From the NCBI GenBank assembly GCA_030539295.1, contig JAUNSJ010000009.1, forward strand, positions 62,001-126,000: a stretch of DNA of 64,000 bases, written 5' to 3'. This stretch comes from Planctomycetia bacterium (GTDB taxonomy: Bacteria > Planctomycetota > Planctomycetia > Pirellulales > Thermoguttaceae). The position numbers were made by a program, and so were the translations under genes. Positions within the stretch are counted from its first letter, which is position 1; the number at the start of each line of letters is the position of its first letter. The notes beneath the pieces are model-generated. The model was not told the DNA's origin. It was given only the letters and a program-made list of their open reading frames with translations, and searched no databases. Shown one piece after another: positions 1 to 8,220 of this stretch.

Positions 1-2
1 CG

Positions 3-1013
3 AAGGATCTCGTTTGTTCAATAACGACTGGCGAGAATAATCCTCGCAATAGTGAAGGCGGATTTGTTAAGCTGAAAAATGGTGATATATTTTATGTGTA
101 CACGCATTTTACTGGTAATGATTCGAATGACCATGCGCCATCCTATCTCGCAGCCAGAAGGTCAAGCGATAATGGTACGACCTGGACAGACGCCGATGAA
201 ATTGCATTGGACAACGAAGGAAAAGGCAATACAATGTCTGTTTCTCTTTTGCGGCTTGCAAATGATGAAATTGCCATGTTCTATCTTGTTCGAGAACATC
301 CGGGCGACTGCCGTCCCTACATGCGAATCTCAAAGGATGAATGTCAGACCTGGGGTGATAGGATTCTCTGTTTTCCGGACGAGTCCTATAGTGGCGTGAA
401 TAACGATCGGGTTATACAACTTGGCAATGGGAAACTCATCATGCCGATTGGTCGTCACAAATTTCTGGGACCAGATGAATATAATTTTGAATGGACAGCT
501 GATGTTTTTTGCATGATATCTGACGATAACGGGCGAACGTGGGCGATGGGCGATCTTGTAGATAATCCGGATAAAGTTATGTATCAGGAGCCTGGAGTTG
601 TTGAGCTTGCCGACGGCCGCCTGCTTATGAACATTCGCACCGGAAGCGGAAGTCAATATTTCGCTTGGTCAGAAGATGAAGGTCAGCATTGGACGACGCC
701 AGTTCCTTCCTGTCTGGATTCACCAGTTTCACCAGCCGTTATTAAACGAATTCCAGGACGAGACGAACTCCTTGCCGTTTGGAATCCTCTACTACCTGAT
801 AGAAGTCGGACGGCGATGGATATCGGTATTTTGTCGCCTGATGGGCAAACGTTGAAAGTTCGTAAACGATTGGAACCAATCGACAGCGATAAAAACTTTC
901 AGTATCCTGCCGTGCTGTTTTTGAACGACAGTGAATTTTTAGTCTCCTATTTTAATTGGAAAGTCAGTAATTATATTTACAAGCTGAATATTATAGATCT
1001 GCTAGATGAATAA
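3..1013 (+). CDS. Sialidase family protein (BNR/Asp-box), 5' end cut by window
   Basis: The reading frame is open from base 3, so the gene begins before the window; the first internal ATG at 96 is not its start. The visible part is a beta-propeller of the sialidase/BNR-repeat class, with Asp-box-like motifs SSDNGTTW, ISDDNGRTW and WSEDEGQHW, each at the turn of a propeller blade. Family members release terminal sialic acids or related sugars from glycoconjugates. The arginine-bearing FRIP-type motif of true sialidases is not visible and would lie upstream. The gene lies 75 bp before a second sialidase on the same strand, so the two probably form one operon. Substrate specificity cannot be read from the sequence. 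Confidence 0.85.
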   Translation, partial: KDLVCSITTGENNPRNSEGGFVKLKNGDIFYVYTHFTGNDSNDHAPSYLAARRSSDNGTTWTDADEIALDNEGKGNTMSVSLLRLANDEIAMFYLVREHPGDCRPYMRISKDECQTWGDRILCFPDESYSGVNNDRVIQLGNGKLIMPIGRHKFLGPDEYNFEWTADVFCMISDDNGRTWAMGDLVDNPDKVMYQEPGVVELADGRLLMNIRTGSGSQYFAWSEDEGQHWTTPVPSCLDSPVSPAVIKRIPGRDELLAVWNPLLPDRSRTAMDIGILSPDGQTLKVRKRLEPIDSDKNFQYPAVLFLNDSEFLVSYFNWKVSNYIYKLNIIDLLDE

Positions 1014-1088
1014 TAGCATAAGGTGTTGTGTTATCGTTTAACGTGCCGTTTTTAGTCACAAATAAAGATAAATATAGAAAGATATTGT

Positions 1089-4000
1089 ATGTCGAGAATA
1101 TCCAATTACTGTTACATATTAGTTTTCGCGCTGATTTTTACCGCAGCAACGGTCTTTGCAAGCGACGAGGCCGTCGATGATTGTGCAAACCTGCCTGCTG
1201 ATAATGGTTTTCAAGACCATGAAATCATTAAGCTCAACGGATACGCCAATAGCGAGCAATACCCGGCACAATTCAGACTATTAAGCGAAAATTGGAACGC
1301 TCAAGTCTATGTGCCGGGCTTGACCTATCTGGAAGACAAGAATCGCGTTCTGCTGCTAATGAGTACTTGCGGGACTAATCGTCGCTCACTCTTAATGGAA
1401 AGTGATGATTTGGGGCAAACATGGACGAAACCACATTTCTTACTTAATACCGAACGAATACCAGAAGTGTCTGGTATTGGAATTACTACGCTTGGTGGAA
1501 GTAAAGTTTTTCTTTATCGTGGCTATAATCGTGCATTAAGTAATGACTATGGCGAAACGTGGCAAACGGTGAGTAAATTAGATCCGCCCGAGGGTAAGCC
1601 CGCATGGGATCTTTGGGACCCACCACTGGTTGTGCGAAAGGAAAATAATACGATCGTCTATGAGACAGGTCATTATGCAGACGTTTTGGATAATGGTGGC
1701 TATCATAGTCAGGCATATATTCGATGGACGATTGGTCGTGATGGTGAGTTTCCGGATTTGACCTCCTGGTCGAAGCCAATAAAAGTTCCACAATGGGACT
1801 ATATAAATGAAGTCTTTCTGGCCCAGGCACCTGATGGAAATCTTGTCGCCGCCTGCCGCACCGATAACAGAACATGGTGGCTTGATCAAGTTTCCGGGTT
1901 ACAAACGACGGTATCGTCGGACGGTGGTCAAACCTGGTCTGAACCCTTTGTTGTCTCAGAGGCAAGCGGTATGCATCCAGACATAGTAACTTTGCCTGAC
2001 GGACGCTTGGTGATGACCTATGCCATTCGTCGTGGATATCCCTATAATGAATACGGTTTTCCCCGTTTTAGGATTGAGGCCGTTATTAGCAATGACAATG
2101 GAAAAACCTGGGATCTTGACGGTCGATATATTTTAATGAAATATGACAGCCAAATTGCTGGCGACCTGGATTATAATGCGGCCCCACAATCGACAGCGAC
2201 GATTCTTTTGCCGAATGGCCAACTCATGACGGCCTTCGGATTAGGTTATAGTTATCATCGTGATATCGCACTGATGCTTTGGTCAGTGCCACCGGCGCGA
2301 GAAGTGACCGCGCGGGATAAGGCAACAGAGCTTGTTCGAAAATATCAACTGGACCGAACCTTTTGGGATAATGAAAAGCGTTATGTTTATGGAGAAAGTC
2401 TCCTGTTCGTCAAAAAAGGCGACCAGCCGGCATCGGCGCGTACGCTCTATATTCCTGGAAGCTATACGCGTCTGATGAGTTCCGATCGTAAGAAAACTTA
2501 TATGGAAGACGTTGATTATATCGTAAATCAGGATGAAAAGACGCTTATACTGACCGAAAAATCCTCAATTCCCTTCCTGACAGCCGACGAACTTGCTGCC
2601 AAGAGCGAGAATGCGAACGTAAAAGCGCACGGTAATATCGAAAATAAGACTGAATCCGTTGGTATCAACGCTGATTTCATCGAGAGTCATCAGGTTGTTC
2701 TTGATTATGTTCCCCCGTGGCGCGACTATCTGGACTCTAAGACGTGCAATCCGGAATCGCCTGACCGCTGGACAGGTTACGTTCCGGTTTTTGATGAGAC
2801 TCGACTGCCGAAAATATTAGAAAAATTACGTAACGGAAAATCTGTTCATTTGGTGGTAAGCGGCGATGGTATCTCCGCGGAACGCGTTAAGTCTGAATCC
2901 ACTGATTCGAAATCGCAACCTTTCCAGCCTTGCTGGCCGGAACTGGTCGCAATGGGATTACAAAGTATCTATGGTTCTGAAGTTACTCTGGATAATTTTA
3001 TGACTGAAGGCAGAACGTCGCAATCCGGTGCGGACGACCTCAAGAGGATTATCGACGCCAAGCCGGACCTTCTCGTCCTCGCCAGTGGTATGTTCGATAT
3101 AAGGGACAATATATCGGAAAACTACCACAGTAATTTAAAGACTCTGATAGAAAGTGTTCGCGAAAAGCTTCCGGACTGTGAGTTTATTCTCGTTTCGTCC
3201 ATGCCTGTCGGTCCCGAAGGGGGAGAGCCGTCACAAGAGCAATTTTCAGCTTATGCTAAGATTGTGCAAGACGTTGCGGACCAAGTTCCCGGCACGGCCT
3301 TTGCCGACATGACCACCTTGGGTCAGGATTTACTTAAGCGAAAATCCTTTTATGACATATGCGGAAGCGGTGGGAATCAGCCCAACGAATTCGGCCATCG
3401 ACTTTATGCCCAAGTCGTGCTAAGTCTCTTGACAGAAGGCAGTTTGGACCACGTCCTGCAGAAAAACTTTTTGGACGCGCTGGCATATGGTCTTCCTGAA
3501 CCCGAAGGTCCATCGACCGTTATTCCCACGGTCCCGCGCTGGGCAAACGGCGACGTTAAATGGAAGGAGCGACTTGAGCGTCTCAAACAGGAAATTTCCG
3601 CTGGTGGCGACCTCGACCTCCTTCTTATTGGCGATTCCATTACACACCTGTGGACCTGGGACGTTCCAAACGACGCGAATAATATTTCCGGCGAAAATAT
3701 ATGGAACAAATATTTCAAAAAATATAAATCGATCAACTTTGGTTTTAGTGGCGATCGCACGGAAACCATGCTCTGGCGACTTGGCGAGGTCCCACTTGAA
3801 CAGATTAACCCGAAAGTTATTTCTCTGCTCATTGGTGCCAATAATGTGACCAATCTTGATACACCGCCCCAGGATATTGTCAAAGGGATTCTTGCTGTAC
3901 TCGACCGGCTTCAGAAAACGTTTCCGAACGCAGAGGTTATTCTCATGCCAATTTTTCCACGCGACGAAAACCGTGACGAAATATATAGAAAACGTGTCAG

Positions 4001-4211
4001 TGAAGTTAACAATGAACTCATTCCTGCCGTCGCTGACCGGGAGCATACCCATCTTCTGGACCTCACCGACACGTTTCTCGAATCAGACGGCCATCTTCCC
4101 AAAGATATCATGTTCGATTTCCTTCATCCCACAGAAAAGGGATTTGAACGCTGGGCAGAAAAATTGGAACCGCTCGTAAATCAACTGCTTAACGGCGAGC
4201 CTGCGAAGTAA
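1089..4211 (+). CDS. Secreted sialidase fused to two SGNH/GDSL domains, the first apparently inactive
   Basis: This is a 1040-residue exported protein; residues 1-24 form a signal peptide. Residues about 45-420 are a BNR-type sialidase propeller (SDDLGQTW, SNDNGKTW). After a linker come two SGNH-hydrolase domains. The second (about 830-1035) has all blocks: GDSIT with Ser850, GFSGD near 885, GANN at 916 and DFLH ending at His1013. The first (about 585-800) reads GDG at 592-594 where the catalytic Ser should be, and NQPNEFGH at 763 where a catalytic His is expected, so it is probably non-catalytic. Such esterases often deacetylate sugars, so a joint sialidase and sialate O-acetylesterase role is likely (inference). 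Its 3' end is duplicated at 5501. Confidence 0.88.
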   Translation: MSRISNYCYILVFALIFTAATVFASDEAVDDCANLPADNGFQDHEIIKLNGYANSEQYPAQFRLLSENWNAQVYVPGLTYLEDKNRVLLLMSTCGTNRRSLLMESDDLGQTWTKPHFLLNTERIPEVSGIGITTLGGSKVFLYRGYNRALSNDYGETWQTVSKLDPPEGKPAWDLWDPPLVVRKENNTIVYETGHYADVLDNGGYHSQAYIRWTIGRDGEFPDLTSWSKPIKVPQWDYINEVFLAQAPDGNLVAACRTDNRTWWLDQVSGLQTTVSSDGGQTWSEPFVVSEASGMHPDIVTLPDGRLVMTYAIRRGYPYNEYGFPRFRIEAVISNDNGKTWDLDGRYILMKYDSQIAGDLDYNAAPQSTATILLPNGQLMTAFGLGYSYHRDIALMLWSVPPAREVTARDKATELVRKYQLDRTFWDNEKRYVYGESLLFVKKGDQPASARTLYIPGSYTRLMSSDRKKTYMEDVDYIVNQDEKTLILTEKSSIPFLTADELAAKSENANVKAHGNIENKTESVGINADFIESHQVVLDYVPPWRDYLDSKTCNPESPDRWTGYVPVFDETRLPKILEKLRNGKSVHLVVSGDGISAERVKSESTDSKSQPFQPCWPELVAMGLQSIYGSEVTLDNFMTEGRTSQSGADDLKRIIDAKPDLLVLASGMFDIRDNISENYHSNLKTLIESVREKLPDCEFILVSSMPVGPEGGEPSQEQFSAYAKIVQDVADQVPGTAFADMTTLGQDLLKRKSFYDICGSGGNQPNEFGHRLYAQVVLSLLTEGSLDHVLQKNFLDALAYGLPEPEGPSTVIPTVPRWANGDVKWKERLERLKQEISAGGDLDLLLIGDSITHLWTWDVPNDANNISGENIWNKYFKKYKSINFGFSGDRTETMLWRLGEVPLEQINPKVISLLIGANNVTNLDTPPQDIVKGILAVLDRLQKTFPNAEVILMPIFPRDENRDEIYRKRVSEVNNELIPAVADREHTHLLDLTDTFLESDGHLPKDIMFDFLHPTEKGFERWAEKLEPLVNQLLNGEPAK

Positions 4212-4402
4212 GCAACCCTGCGATGTTGAATTGCGTGGCCATTAACCGTTAAAACGGGAGCCTGTCCAGCATCGCCCCAGCAAAAACAATTTTTCGTACA
4301 GGGACAAACGTGCTGGTTTGTGAAAGACGAAGCTGGGGCGGTGCCGGATTTTTTGAAGAGGGAAAAATAGACGTGGTCTATGAGTTGCAGTACGCGGCGC
4401 GA
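4153..4402. repeat. 250-bp direct repeat, copy 1
   Basis: This block matches 5501-5751 almost base for base. It holds the last 59 bp of the sialidase-SGNH gene and, on the minus strand, a decayed copy of the 3' end of the squalene synthase-like gene. In this copy one base is missing in the run encoding SLFTK, which shifts the frame. It marks the left edge of an insertion of about 1.1 kb between two convergent genes. Confidence 0.9.
4242..4402 (-). pseudogene. Truncated 3' fragment of the squalene/phytoene synthase-like gene
   Basis: On the minus strand this encodes a tail (RHRPSFVFHKPARLSLYEKL) matching the last 35 or so residues of the intact gene ending at 5590. The upstream part SRRVLQLIDHVYFSLF is also present but sits in another frame because of a single-base deletion. 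No start codon or catalytic segment is present, so it is a non-functional duplicate created with the direct repeat. Confidence 0.85.
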
Positions 4403-4537
4403 CTCTCATTTCCGACGAACCAACGGATCGACAGGGATGTTTGGTAATCGCTCCATTCTTTCGCGACCGGGTCATAACTCCGAATGGTTACTGTGAAGAC
4501 GCTGACTGTCCGTTTTTTCCAAGGCACGTCAGGGAGA

Positions 4538-4978
4538 CTAATATTTCTGCAAATCATTCCTATCATCCATTACGTCTTCTGTCAAGTCATTTGAGCCAAA
4601 ACAAACAAGAAAAAGTCCACAGAATATCATAAAACAAAATAAGTTGAATACACTTAAAGCAATGTGAAACAAAACACTGCAGAGAAAAATATCCCAATAG
4701 TGTTGTTTTGCACAACAGTAAAGAAAGCAAAATACAAGCGATGCCATTGTTAATGCTAGAAAAGAGAATAAAGATGATTTTACAAATGATTTAATAGTCC
4801 TCTGGTGGATAAAATAGGTGAAAGTTACTATATCAACCAGAACACATAAGAAAAAGAAATAAAACACAGTCGCAGCAGCAGAAATAATAAATAATAGCCA
4901 CAAATAAAAAAACACTATAACTATAAATAAAATTGTTAGAGACAATTTCATGAATGTTTTAATGATATCCATGGGCAT
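4538..4978 (-). CDS. Small multi-pass membrane protein of unknown function
   Basis: The product has about 146 residues and about four hydrophobic segments with Phe/Leu/Ile/Val-rich stretches, plus an acidic C-terminus (SNDLTEDVMDDRNDLQKY). I do not recognise a family. The ATG at 4978 is preferred over one seven codons upstream because AAAGGA lies just before it. A consensus-like promoter lies at 5194-5222. The gene is markedly more AT-rich than its neighbours and is the only apparently intact gene between the two 250-bp repeats, which suggests it arrived with the insert. It could be accessory or immunity-like, but nothing in the sequence assigns a role. Confidence 0.6.
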   Translation of the reverse strand: MPMDIIKTFMKLSLTILFIVIVFFYLWLLFIISAAATVFYFFFLCVLVDIVTFTYFIHQRTIKSFVKSSLFSFLALTMASLVFCFLYCCAKQHYWDIFLCSVLFHIALSVFNLFCFMIFCGLFLVCFGSNDLTEDVMDDRNDLQKY

Positions 4979-5193
4979 GATTCCTTTGTAAATAAACCGC
5001 AATTACCCTAACGTCAAAACAAAGACTTAAGTGGTTCCCTTTGTCCTATCGAAAAAAGGTGAAGAACAACGTGGGTTGTTTGATGCTCTTTGTGGCTTGT
5101 CACCGCGTAGCAGCAACAAGCCAAGGAGGTGTTGAAAAAGAACCGATGTATAACCGCCTTTCTTTTATGCCTGCACCAAGCAACCATTCGTGT

Positions 5194-5222
5194 ATTCTAA
5201 TTCATTCGAAACCTCTTGTCAA
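5194..5222 (-). promoter_or_regulatory. Sigma-70-type promoter for the membrane protein
   Basis: On the minus strand the -35 box TTGACA (5217-5222) and the -10 box TAGAAT (5194-5199) are separated by exactly 17 bp. The downstream gene starts at 4978, giving a 5' leader of about 200 nt. Confidence 0.65.
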
Positions 5223-5260
5223 GTAAAAAATCGCTCTGACTTCGCATTTCTCAGTTTTTT

Positions 5261-5398
5261 TCAGCCTATCAAGGTATTTCTGTTCCGGAATCCTCCCAAG
5301 ATTCGAATGTTTCCGTTGACCGTTAGAAATTCCTGAATCGCCTCAATTGCGACTTTTGTCTTCGTCTCCGGACTAATCGTTTGTCGGGTACGTCCCAT
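5261..5398 (-). pseudogene. Remnant of an IS3-family transposase OrfA
   Basis: A 45-codon minus-strand ORF begins MGRTRQTISPETKTKVAIEA and stops after about 45 residues. The start resembles the N-terminus of IS3-family OrfA proteins, which open with a basic segment and a helix-turn-helix with the pattern SPExKxKVAxEA. A ribosome binding site (AAAGGAG) lies upstream. After about 35 residues the sequence no longer resembles the family. OrfB and the terminal inverted repeats are absent, so the element is dead. Its place inside the repeat-flanked insert suggests a mobile element helped build the insertion. Confidence 0.6.
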
Positions 5399-5500
5399 AA
5401 GGACTTTCTCCTTTGGTCGTTATTATAACAGCTCTTTCGGTGTTTGTCATCCCCCATGTTCCCCACCCGATTTTTCGCCAGATTGTTGGGACCATTTAAA

Positions 5501-5751
5501 GGGCAGAAAAAATGGAACCGCTCGTAAATCAACTGCTTAACGGCGAGCCTGCTATGTAAGCAACCCTGCGATGTTGAATTGCGTGGCCATCAACCGGCAA
5601 AAGTTGAGTCTGTCCAGCATCGCCCCAGTAATAACAATTTTTCGTACAGGGACAAACGTGCTGGTTTGTGAAAGACGAGACTGGGGCGGTGCCGGATTTT
5701 TGTGAAGAGGGAAAAATAGACGTGGTCCATGAGTTGCAGTACGCGGCGCGA
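5501..5751. repeat. 250-bp direct repeat, copy 2
   Basis: This is the second copy of 4153-4402. It carries a stub of the sialidase-SGNH 3' end (ending GEPAM and a stop) followed by the true 3' end of the squalene synthase-like gene on the minus strand. Confidence 0.9.
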
Positions 5752-6558
5752 ATCGCGGTCGACGTAAGCAAATAAAGGCCGACTCTGCCGGAAGAGCCAT
5801 TCTGTCTTTTCAATGCGTTCTGCCAGAAAACGGGCCAGCGGGTCATTATTGTCTGAAAACCGGGCAAGCAGTTCAGCCGGAGACGCCGCTGTGGCACGTT
5901 GAAAATCACTCATGTCAAGACCAAACCGATTGAGTTCCGACAATGGGAAGTAGAGACGATTGGCCGCAATGTCTTCCCGAATATCACGCAAGATATTTGT
6001 ATACTGAAACGCGTGAGCCAGTGCTTGTGTAAGCTGTATAATGGGAGGCGAATTCGGATCTTGCGAGCAGCCGAGAATGGCGAGTGTCGCCTGACCCACC
6101 GCCGTTGCCACCTGGTCGCACCAGCAGGACAAGGCCGGTTCGTCGGCGAATCGCACATCCGGAGCCAGGTCGGTTATCATTCCGTCAATCACGGCGGTCA
6201 GCGACTCGGTCGGTATCTTGAACTTCCGGACGACGGCTGCGAGTGCTGGCAGGAGAACGACGCCTGGCAGGTCCGCTTCCCAGTCACGCGGTCCATTTAC
6301 CGCCAGCGTGCCTATGGTTTCCTGCCACTTTTTAAGAATATTTTTTCGAGATTCGAGCGAGTCGTCCTGGGCAAGTGGTGTGTCGGCGAGGTCGTCGAGC
6401 CACCTGAGATAGGCGTACAAAACGGTCATGGCGGTCCGCTTGTCCGCAGGGAGGAAACGGAACGCGAGCACGAAGTTTGAATGACTCTTTCGGGCCAGAC
6501 GACGGCATGCGGCTAGCGATTGTGCACAGGCAGGCGTCGTCATAAAATCCATTTTCAT
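5590..6558 (-). CDS. Squalene/phytoene synthase family protein (HpnC/HpnD-like)
   Basis: This 322-residue protein belongs to the trans-isoprenyl diphosphate synthase family that joins two prenyl diphosphates head to head. The first Asp-rich motif is LDDLADT (about residue 54) and the second region reads NILRDIREDIAANRLYFP (about 195), the Mg-diphosphate binding sites. In planctomycetes such genes usually serve squalene/hopanoid or carotenoid synthesis through a presqualene or hydroxysqualene step. No partner gene lies beside it, so the exact product is open. The ATG at 6558 has a GAGG ribosome site. The last 55 or so codons are duplicated as debris at 4242-4402. Confidence 0.85.
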   Translation of the reverse strand: MKMDFMTTPACAQSLAACRRLARKSHSNFVLAFRFLPADKRTAMTVLYAYLRWLDDLADTPLAQDDSLESRKNILKKWQETIGTLAVNGPRDWEADLPGVVLLPALAAVVRKFKIPTESLTAVIDGMITDLAPDVRFADEPALSCWCDQVATAVGQATLAILGCSQDPNSPPIIQLTQALAHAFQYTNILRDIREDIAANRLYFPLSELNRFGLDMSDFQRATAASPAELLARFSDNNDPLARFLAERIEKTEWLFRQSRPLFAYVDRDSRRVLQLMDHVYFSLFTKIRHRPSLVFHKPARLSLYEKLLLLGRCWTDSTFAG

Positions 6559-6719
6559 TTGGGGGACCTCTGTAAAAGCGACAGGGGCACGCGGTCCCCT
6601 CGCGGGCGAACTATACTGAAATTGTCTCCTTGGTGAAAGGCAATTCGGGTAGGCAACTCCAGCAGCAGCCTGCCCGGTTGCCGTCTTTTTTCTTCCCGTT
6701 TAGCGAAAGAAGGTGGCTT

Positions 6720-6968
6720 ATGCCCGTATGTCAATCGGATTACGTTTTATGCTCTCAAGGTGACCTGCGGGACCTTGACGCCGATCGCTCCCGGCAGAGT
6801 CGAAGAGGAGCGAATGTCTCTTACAGCAGTCAGCACACGTACTCGGCCGAGGCGCGTGAACTCTCTTCCGCGCTCGACACGTACAAACTCCGGCACCGCC
6901 GGTGTTATCTCACCTTCGAGGAAATCGTAGGCGTGCTCCGCGACCTCGGCTACCGGAAGACGAGCTAG
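6720..6968 (+). CDS. Small conserved planctomycete-type protein, function unknown
   Basis: The product has 82 residues. I chose the ATG at 6720 because AGAAGGTGG precedes it; an earlier in-frame ATG at 6630 has no ribosome site. The C-terminal half (YSAEARELSSALDTYKLRHR, then TFEEIVGVLRDLGYRK) is predicted helical and resembles small planctomycete proteins with a YKxxHRRxxxTxEE pattern that I recall but cannot verify here. The role is unknown; a DNA- or protein-binding adaptor is possible. It stands alone between two minus-strand genes. Confidence 0.6.
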   Translation: MPVCQSDYVLCSQGDLRDLDADRSRQSRRGANVSYSSQHTYSAEARELSSALDTYKLRHRRCYLTFEEIVGVLRDLGYRKTS

Positions 6969-6983
6969 TCTCCGCCGCGTCCG

Positions 6984-7736
6984 CTAGCCCGCGTAGCTGT
7001 CGTGGTCGACGAAGAGGGTGGCGTTGGAGTGCGTGCGGAGGATCGTGGCCGGGCAGTCCGTGCTGATCGGCGCGCTTATCGTGTCGGTAACGGCTTTGCG
7101 TTTGAGTCGACCGGGCACGGAACAGACGAGACATATCCCGCCCATAAGAGTCGGCACGGTAAGTGTTATGGCCTGTTTCGGGACGGAGTCGAAGTCGGGA
7201 AAGCAGCCGTCGTTGACTTGCTGACGTCGACAGGCTTCGTCGAGGGTAACGATTTTGACCTGAAGCGGGTCGTTGAAGTCGGCCACGGGCGGGTCATTAA
7301 AAGCGATATGGCCATTCTCGCCAATCCCCATGCAGACCACGTCGATCGGGCCTTCCGCCAGGCAGGAATTATATCGGGCACAAAGAACGTCCGGGGCGAC
7401 GTTTTCGGTCCCGTCGTCGAGCAGGCAGATCTTGCCGAAGGGGAGCAGGTCGAAGCAATGGCGATGCAGATAGTAGGAGAATCGGGCAGGAGAATTTTTG
7501 GGCAGGCCGATATACTCATCCATATGCAAGGCGGTTACGAGGGACCAATCGATTCCTTTCTCTTGGACCAAAGCGGCCAGCATCTCATTTTGTGAAGGGG
7601 CGGCGGCAAAAATAACCCGCGCGTTCCCCTTGGCCTGGATGGCGTCCCGAATCGCGGACGCCGCCTGCTTGGCCGCCATGGCACCCAACGTTGCTCGGTC
7701 GTCGCAAACCTTTACTTTTAACATACCTGCGTACAT
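6984..7736 (-). CDS. nagB: Glucosamine-6-phosphate deaminase
   Basis: This is a cytosolic enzyme converting glucosamine-6-phosphate to fructose-6-phosphate and ammonia, the last step of amino-sugar and sialic acid breakdown. Family signatures are LHMDEYIGLP, GIGENGHIAFNDPP and the closing SNATLFVDHDSY. The length of 250 residues is normal. The start at 7736 is preferred over one eight codons upstream because AGGAG lies 5 nt before it. It has its own promoter (7882-7910). With three sialidases in the window it fits a host-glycan diet, although nagA and the nan genes are not in this window. Confidence 0.93.
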   Translation of the reverse strand: MYAGMLKVKVCDDRATLGAMAAKQAASAIRDAIQAKGNARVIFAAAPSQNEMLAALVQEKGIDWSLVTALHMDEYIGLPKNSPARFSYYLHRHCFDLLPFGKICLLDDGTENVAPDVLCARYNSCLAEGPIDVVCMGIGENGHIAFNDPPVADFNDPLQVKIVTLDEACRRQQVNDGCFPDFDSVPKQAITLTVPTLMGGICLVCSVPGRLKRKAVTDTISAPISTDCPATILRTHSNATLFVDHDSYAG

Positions 7737-8220
7737 ACTCTCTCCTCTTCTTGCGCTCATTTCTGCTGCCTTGTCTCCGCTGTTCGCTCGACTGCGATGT
7801 CAAAACAAGAACCAGAGACCCCTGTTCGTTCTGCGGTAGAGTCATACTGAAAGTGCTTCTGGCACTCCACCCCGAACTCTCATTATAATGGACTTCTTAC
7901 CCTTCGTCAATCTTTCCCGCCATAAATATGCGAAAATTTTTTAAATGAATGTAGTAATATAATAAGGTAACAGTATTACTGCTGCCTCTGCTTGTCCTCT
8001 GGCAAAAAACAGGGAAAAGATGGAAATCTTGCCTATTTTATCTTGCGTCCAACGTGAAAAGTCGCTATGATTCCCCTTGTCCGCAGCAGCGGCACGGACA
8101 CTTACCGACATTGTCCCAAGGGTCCGTGCTTCGGTATCAGGATGAATCGATGCCACAACCCAAGATACGACAGGGACTTACCTCATGCAGGGAGTCCCGC
8201 AACGAGAATAATAAACGACT
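7737..8220. other. Gene-free stretch between nagB and a lipoprotein gene
   Basis: It holds the nagB promoter and an inverted repeat AGTAATA (7953-7959) / TATTACT (7974-7980) about 45 bp upstream of the -35 box. One arm resembles the AATAATACT half-site seen near the GntR regulator. Nothing else coding is visible. Confidence 0.5.
7882..7910 (-). promoter_or_regulatory. Sigma-70-type promoter of nagB
   Basis: On the minus strand TTGACG (7905-7910) and TATAAT (7882-7887) are spaced 17 bp apart. The leader to the nagB start is about 140 nt. Confidence 0.65.

Larger units (their letters stand above)
4403..5500. other. Insert between the two 250-bp repeats
   Basis: This 1.1-kb accessory segment separates two convergent genes. 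It holds the membrane protein gene, its promoter and the IS3 remnant. The remaining sequence (about 5000-5190 and 5400-5500) shows no convincing gene. It is AT-rich relative to both flanks. Confidence 0.7.

Noticed and set aside
5041-5226. 61-codon ORF in the insert
   Set aside because: The initiator is a TTG without ribosome site, and the end overlaps the minus-strand promoter.
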